Both the position numbers and the translations under genes were made by a program. The notes under the pieces were generated by a model that had not been told where the DNA came from, made no database searches, and saw nothing but the letters and a program-made list of their open reading frames with translations. Source: Malachius bipustulatus (Eukaryota > Arthropoda > Insecta > Coleoptera > Melyridae). Taken from it: DNA of 64,000 bases. Numbering within the stretch: the first letter of the stretch is position 1; each line of letters starts with the position of its first letter. Below, one piece after another: positions 60,137-64,000 of this stretch. The stretch covers positions 35,742,162 through 35,806,161 of the forward strand of contig OU342637.1 in the NCBI GenBank assembly GCA_910589415.1. The letters run 5' to 3'.

Positions 60137-60649
60137 TTCTAACATAGCTTTGCCGGTCTTTCGGATGTCTTCTTAAAAGTGCTGGAATGTTACTAGCTAG
60201 CGAGCTTTTATTTTTATGAATATCTAATGAGCTGACGGAATCGTTTCTTTGCCGCGCTGGCGGGTGGAAGTGTTTTGATTTCCTAACAATTTTACCTTTA
60301 GGTAATTACGTAGCTATTCTTGCACTGTTTGCTTCTTCGGTTTGGGTTGATTTAACGAGGAAGATGGAAATAATTTCCTTATCATCCTACCTAGGTGCGA
60401 TCCATTTCAGTATCATTTTCGAAATAATACAGCTTGTTAAGAAAATATATTTTTCCAGTTTTTTACATGCAGCAATATCTAATGAAATCTTCCTCTTAAC
60501 TATTTCAACTTCATCAGCCGAGATCATCTTAACATCTTTTGCAGTTTCATTTTCTCCATATTTTTCTCTAATACAGCAATTTTCGTTTACAAAAATATCT
60601 TTAAAAATTAACCGGTATTATTGGGGACTCTATAGTGATTAACTATTTT
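60137..60649. other. Spacer, nothing recognised
   Basis: AT-rich; the plus-strand open frame at 60364-60642 is hydrophobic and low in complexity, and I do not regard it as coding. Confidence 0.45.
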
Positions 60650-61402
60650 TCTTCTTTGGTTGTAATATTGATATTGAACTTATCATATTCATATTTATCT
60701 TTACGTCTTTGCTTAGCCTTTCTGTCACTACGTTTAGGATTAGAGGAACGTGAATACATGTTTGCATTTAACTGACTCTTCTTTTCTTTTCTTAATTTAT
60801 AAAATTCAACGACAGGGCGTTTTCGGCCATCAAATTTTTCATTAGCGGATAATAGAAATTCTAAAAAAGAAGATATCTTTTATCAAAATCTGTAGTGTCT
60901 ATTAACGATGCCCTACCTATTTACATCGTTAGATAAATTTATTCATTTTTTAAATTCACTGGAAATACAATCAATTTGTTGTCCTGATTTTTGCATTCTT
61001 AGAAATTTGGCTTATTATTTCTTTGTACTCTTGTAACAATATTTTCAATCGCTTGTTTCAAATGAGCTCTGCTGGTATAAATAGATAAACCATTTTTGGT
61101 ATCAAAATATCTTGGACAATTTGGGCATGGAAAATTACTAAGGCCTTCATGAATGTTTTCGTCTTGTATTGCAATATCTTGTGTTAAATTCTTAAAATAG
61201 TATAATTGATTGAAATCATGTGTGTTTCGGTAAATTCTCTTTTCGTTACCTTGAGATTTAATGGTTGGGTGAATTTTTCTATTTTGAACTTTTAATTAAA
61301 ATTATTTTTAAAAGATCTCACACATAATAATTTACAATAAGAAAAATTATTATTTATTGAAGAGTCTGAAGTGGGTGTATTTACCTTATTCTTGTTATCA
61401 AC
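60650..61402 (-). pseudogene. Zinc-finger-containing retroelement relic
   Basis: Three minus-strand stretches look coding. 61255-60977 contains FPCPNCPRYFDTKNGLS then IYTSRAH, a C2H2-type finger as found near the N-terminus of some non-LTR element proteins, with the first His replaced by Tyr; it ends at TAA. Upstream, 61400-61285 (VDNKNKVNTPTSDSSINNN) joins it after one frameshift. Downstream, after two or more stops, about 60875-60650 gives FDGRKRPVVEFYKLRKEKKS and a Lys/Arg-rich end at TAA. The wording resembles a gag or ORF1/N-terminal region of an R2- or CR1-group element, but no RT is present to prove it. The 5' end is cut by the MITE copy at 61421. Confidence 0.55.
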
Positions 61403-61420
61403 TTCTTCTAAAGCGCCAAA

Positions 61421-61767
61421 GCACTTCATCATGAACATTAAAATGACCATCACCTATCTATTAGAAACTGTGACTAAATTATGGATAAATTTTCACAGAG
61501 ATCAACATTCAGAGGAAGTTATTTCCGAACCGTAGAGAATCGAATACTTGTTTGGAATACATGAAAATATATAGAGGTTGCTATTTGTTTTTTTTACAGG
61601 TGGGGGTTGTAACTTGGGGGCTCCAACTTAGGGGATGTTGAAGTGGGGGTTGTTTACATGCTGTCATGTTATAGATCTTTAAAATTAATAATAATATCCC
61701 GTTTATTTGGTTCGATCTTAACCTGTCTATGAGGTATGGTCTGACCAATTAAGTCTGGGACACTCAG
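61421..61767. mobile_element. Partial second copy of the foldback MITE
   Basis: Matches the right part of 27867-28656: the text around aaagcacttcatcatgaa (28227 region), gttgaagtgggggttgtt, ctgtcatgttatagatcttt, and the terminus ggtctgaccaattaagtctg then ggacactcag, followed by tata at 61768-61771. The left half is missing or unrecognisable. Confidence 0.8.
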
Positions 61768-61771
61768 TATA

Positions 61772-63246
61772 GTGTATGTATAAATATGTAGGCATGAAGG
61801 GGCTATATGCAAAAACATCCGACTTGCAGAAGGCTTCCTTGACTAAACCTGCGTCTTGTGGTGCACTCTTATTGATTATTTTACTCTTAACTCTTATACA
61901 CTCTTAACGATTATTTTATGCACTCTCTTCATGGTCTATGGTTGAAAGCAGATAATTGAGTTAATAGCTAGGAGTATATAGTAGTCCTTGTTGACATAAT
62001 TCCATTCGATGGCACCAAGCAGTTCCTGCTGACTCGCTGACGCCAGCAACCGCTACTCATGACGGCAGCCACGTTCTGATGATAGCGACAGCTGCTCTGT
62101 GGAGGTTTGCAACTGCTCGTCGAGATGCCACTTTCTACTTTTTATCATAGTGCTCGATTATGAATTATTAGACGTACACTTATATCACTTTTATAGGTAT
62201 TAAGCATGAGGCCAAAGACAATAGATGTCACGGGGGGATCGCCTCGTGTCCCAAAAAGCTCAAGACATAGGTCGACTTTCGCAACCATACGGCACTCCAA
62301 TAAAAATATAATTGAAACATACAATAGAAACAACCACGCCTAACGTCATCCTTTATATTAGGTTTAATGATTTGGCCGTTATTTGATCAAAAACTAACGC
62401 AGCTTGGGATTATTTGCAGTAAGGTTGAGGATTATTATATTCAAACTGTTAAATAACTTTGTAGACTAGAAAGTGTCAAGATTATAAGAGTATCAATATT
62501 ATATTTCCCAATCTAATATTTCTGCACCTCACAGCAGTACTTAATAGATAAAATGTAAGATAATAAACAAATCAAATTAATTCCGCTTTTAAATCGTTCT
62601 TAAGATTTAATTCAGATTCATTTCCCGAATGTCAGGACGACCAAAATGAGCTGAAAAGCGGAGGTCGAGAGACTCGACAGATTTTATTTAATAAATGGAA
62701 TATTAAATGGTTCGTCGAGTGGAGCATAAATTTAACAACTCTAGAAACGAACCAAACTGACAATAGCGTATTAACATGGATCGAGCTTACTTTTCCCCAA
62801 TAAATCATTGTGTATACAGGAACGAGACGAATGCTACTCAAAGAAATGGCCTTAATAAACAGGGCTTACTTGAAATATTACCTAAGCTCATTTGCTGCCG
62901 TCGCAATATCCCCTAATATATAACCGTCATCTTCGTCAGAGGCAGCGCCGTCTTCTTCCACTCCAATCTCCAATTACTTACAAAATTTGTTGAGATGATA
63001 AATATGAAAAAAAGAATCCGCCAATGATATAGCAAAATAAAAAAGTTCAACAAGAGTCTCTCTAATCTGGTACAGATATATAATAGCGCACACCTTTTAT
63101 GGTATTTTTTTCGCACACCACACGAGAACATCACTTTTTACTTACTTCAACTCTAGAGTCGTGAAAGATGATTCCATTGAGCACTAGAAAGCAGTAGGTA
63201 GTGCACTATTCGATATATAATAGCTAGAGATCTAAAACGGACCACA
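61772..63246. other. Gene-free stretch
   Basis: AT-rich, with a GC-richer block at about 61990-62130. The short open frames here lack motifs. No RNA gene or element end recognised. Confidence 0.45.
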
Positions 63247-63915
63247 TTACATTAGGGAGTACTCAGTTAAAGGAGATAGTCTTAAGCTTTCCAATATCAA
63301 AGAGGAGTAAACGAGCTTTGTATTGTTGATAAGATTATATCGTGATAGTGCCAGGGCTATTGAGAGGGAAATCGATACCAATTGTAATGGTCTTAAGTAT
63401 ATATCGAGTGCCAGGCCCGGCATTGTAGCAGCAGCGGCAGCAGGTAAAGCAGAAGCAGAATAGTCTGGATCTGGAAACATTGTATGGATGTATGTATATA
63501 TATATATATACCTATATAAAATTGGAGGGTATGAGGAGAAAGGGTATAGATTTAGATCTTCTCCCGCATGTATCTCTCTCGCTGGTCTTTTCTCATTGTG
63601 GAACCATTGTCTGAAAGCGAGACGATCGAAGCGAGTCTCAAGACGTGGATGGATAAAAGTAAGTGTGATTTCAACTACATACATATACAAGAGTATATCC
63701 TCCTTAGATGTATCCAATAAATCATAATCAAGCGTCATGTTTTCGTTTTTCCTGGCACATTCCGATATGTTTGAATTGAGGATGAAAATATAAATATGTC
63801 CTGTCTCAGAACTCGGTAAACTTATAAATCTGAGGGATCTATAAGAATAAATCTCTCTCACTCGCTCTCCTCGAATTGTCGGCCGCCTACACCGGGAGAC
63901 TTTGAAATGTTTCAT
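63247..63915 (-). CDS. Unrecognised 222-codon open frame
   Basis: An open frame of this length is unusual for DNA of this composition, and it starts with ATG. The translation shows no known domain: a charged N-terminal third, a run of Tyr/Ile from a (TA)n microsatellite (63489-63512), an Ala run from a trinucleotide repeat (ALPAAAAAT) and a Leu/Ser-rich hydrophobic end. There is no clear promoter or splice context. The microsatellite content and lack of family resemblance make chance the more likely explanation, but it is the longest non-transposon frame in the window. Confidence 0.2.
   Translation of the reverse strand: MKHFKVSRCRRPTIRGERVREIYSYRSLRFISLPSSETGHIYIFILNSNISECARKNENMTLDYDLLDTSKEDILLYMYVVEITLTFIHPRLETRFDRLAFRQWFHNEKRPAREIHAGEDLNLYPFSSYPPILYRYIYIYTYIHTMFPDPDYSASALPAAAAATMPGLALDIYLRPLQLVSISLSIALALSRYNLINNTKLVYSSLILESLRLSPLTEYSLM
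63482..63514. repeat. (TA)n microsatellite
   Basis: tatggatgtatgtata continuing into an uninterrupted TA run. A second CTAT/TA run ends the window from about 63980. Confidence 0.85.
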
Positions 63916-64000
63916 GTTTAATTCAAGATGAGTATTTTCTTTATGAGAGAAGCTGGGTGCGTCAATCCGTGACTTGAAAACCTATCTATCTATATATATA

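Noticed and set aside
1..64000. CRISPR arrays, operons, prophage or other prokaryotic systems
   Set aside because: No spaced direct repeats of CRISPR type, no tightly packed coding frames; all recognisable genes belong to eukaryotic retroelements.
1..64000. Conserved insect microRNAs and tRNA genes
   Set aside because: A by-eye search for well-known mature microRNA sequences and for T-arm signatures found none; a covariance-model search would be needed to exclude them fully.

Overview
The window looks like gene-poor, AT-rich nuclear DNA of an insect. I see no complete, recognisable host protein-coding gene. The insect assignment is an inference from the element families present (BEL/Pao, jockey/R1-like and CR1-like LINEs, a Penelope-like GIY-YIG remnant, mariner-type foldback MITEs) and from dispersed taggtacctacc-type motifs. 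The order is not determinable; beetle or hemipteran would fit.

Layout. 1-1.7 kb: nothing recognisable. 1.75-2.64 kb: a solo LTR with TGTAACG...CGTTACA ends and a 4-bp target duplication. 5.9-7.2 kb: a decayed CR1-like reverse transcriptase. 9.5-10.0 kb: an inverted copy of a repeat seen again at 15.5-16.0 kb. 10.5-11.3 kb: the GIY-YIG tail of a Penelope-like element followed by a hammerhead-like motif. 11.4-17.2 kb: a mosaic array of roughly 650-bp repeat units, split by a 5'-truncated but uninterrupted jockey-like LINE (12484-15405). 17.2-20.5 kb: stacked LINE remains (RT fragment, 5' UTR-like fragment, duplicated 3' fragment, and a short LINE tail with a perfect 12-bp duplication), framed by a diverged inverted repeat. 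27.5-29.1 kb: an R1-like RNase H/zinc-knuckle fragment split by a 790-bp foldback MITE, which has a partial second copy at 61.4 kb. 34.5-35.5 kb: a 1-kb non-autonomous element with inverted ends. 35.8-36.4 kb: an LTR-like or promoter-like block. 40.34-40.53 kb: a small MITE. 40.59-47.19 kb: a complete BEL/Pao retrotransposon on the minus strand with one open 1714-codon polyprotein, near-identical LTRs and a 5-bp duplication; it is the most intact element here and may be active.

Possible host signals are few. At 54.68-55.66 kb (minus) a TATA box, a consensus splice donor, a 48-codon GC-rich ORF and an AATAAA lie in the right order for a tiny two-exon gene. At 59.35-60.13 kb (plus) tandem palindromic modules with GATA-like sites precede a TATA box, a 25-codon signal-peptide-like ORF and a strong splice donor, which could be the first exon of a gene beyond the window or part of an LTR. 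Several GC-richer islands without coding potential may be conserved regulatory DNA. Everything else is AT-rich sequence in which I recognise nothing.
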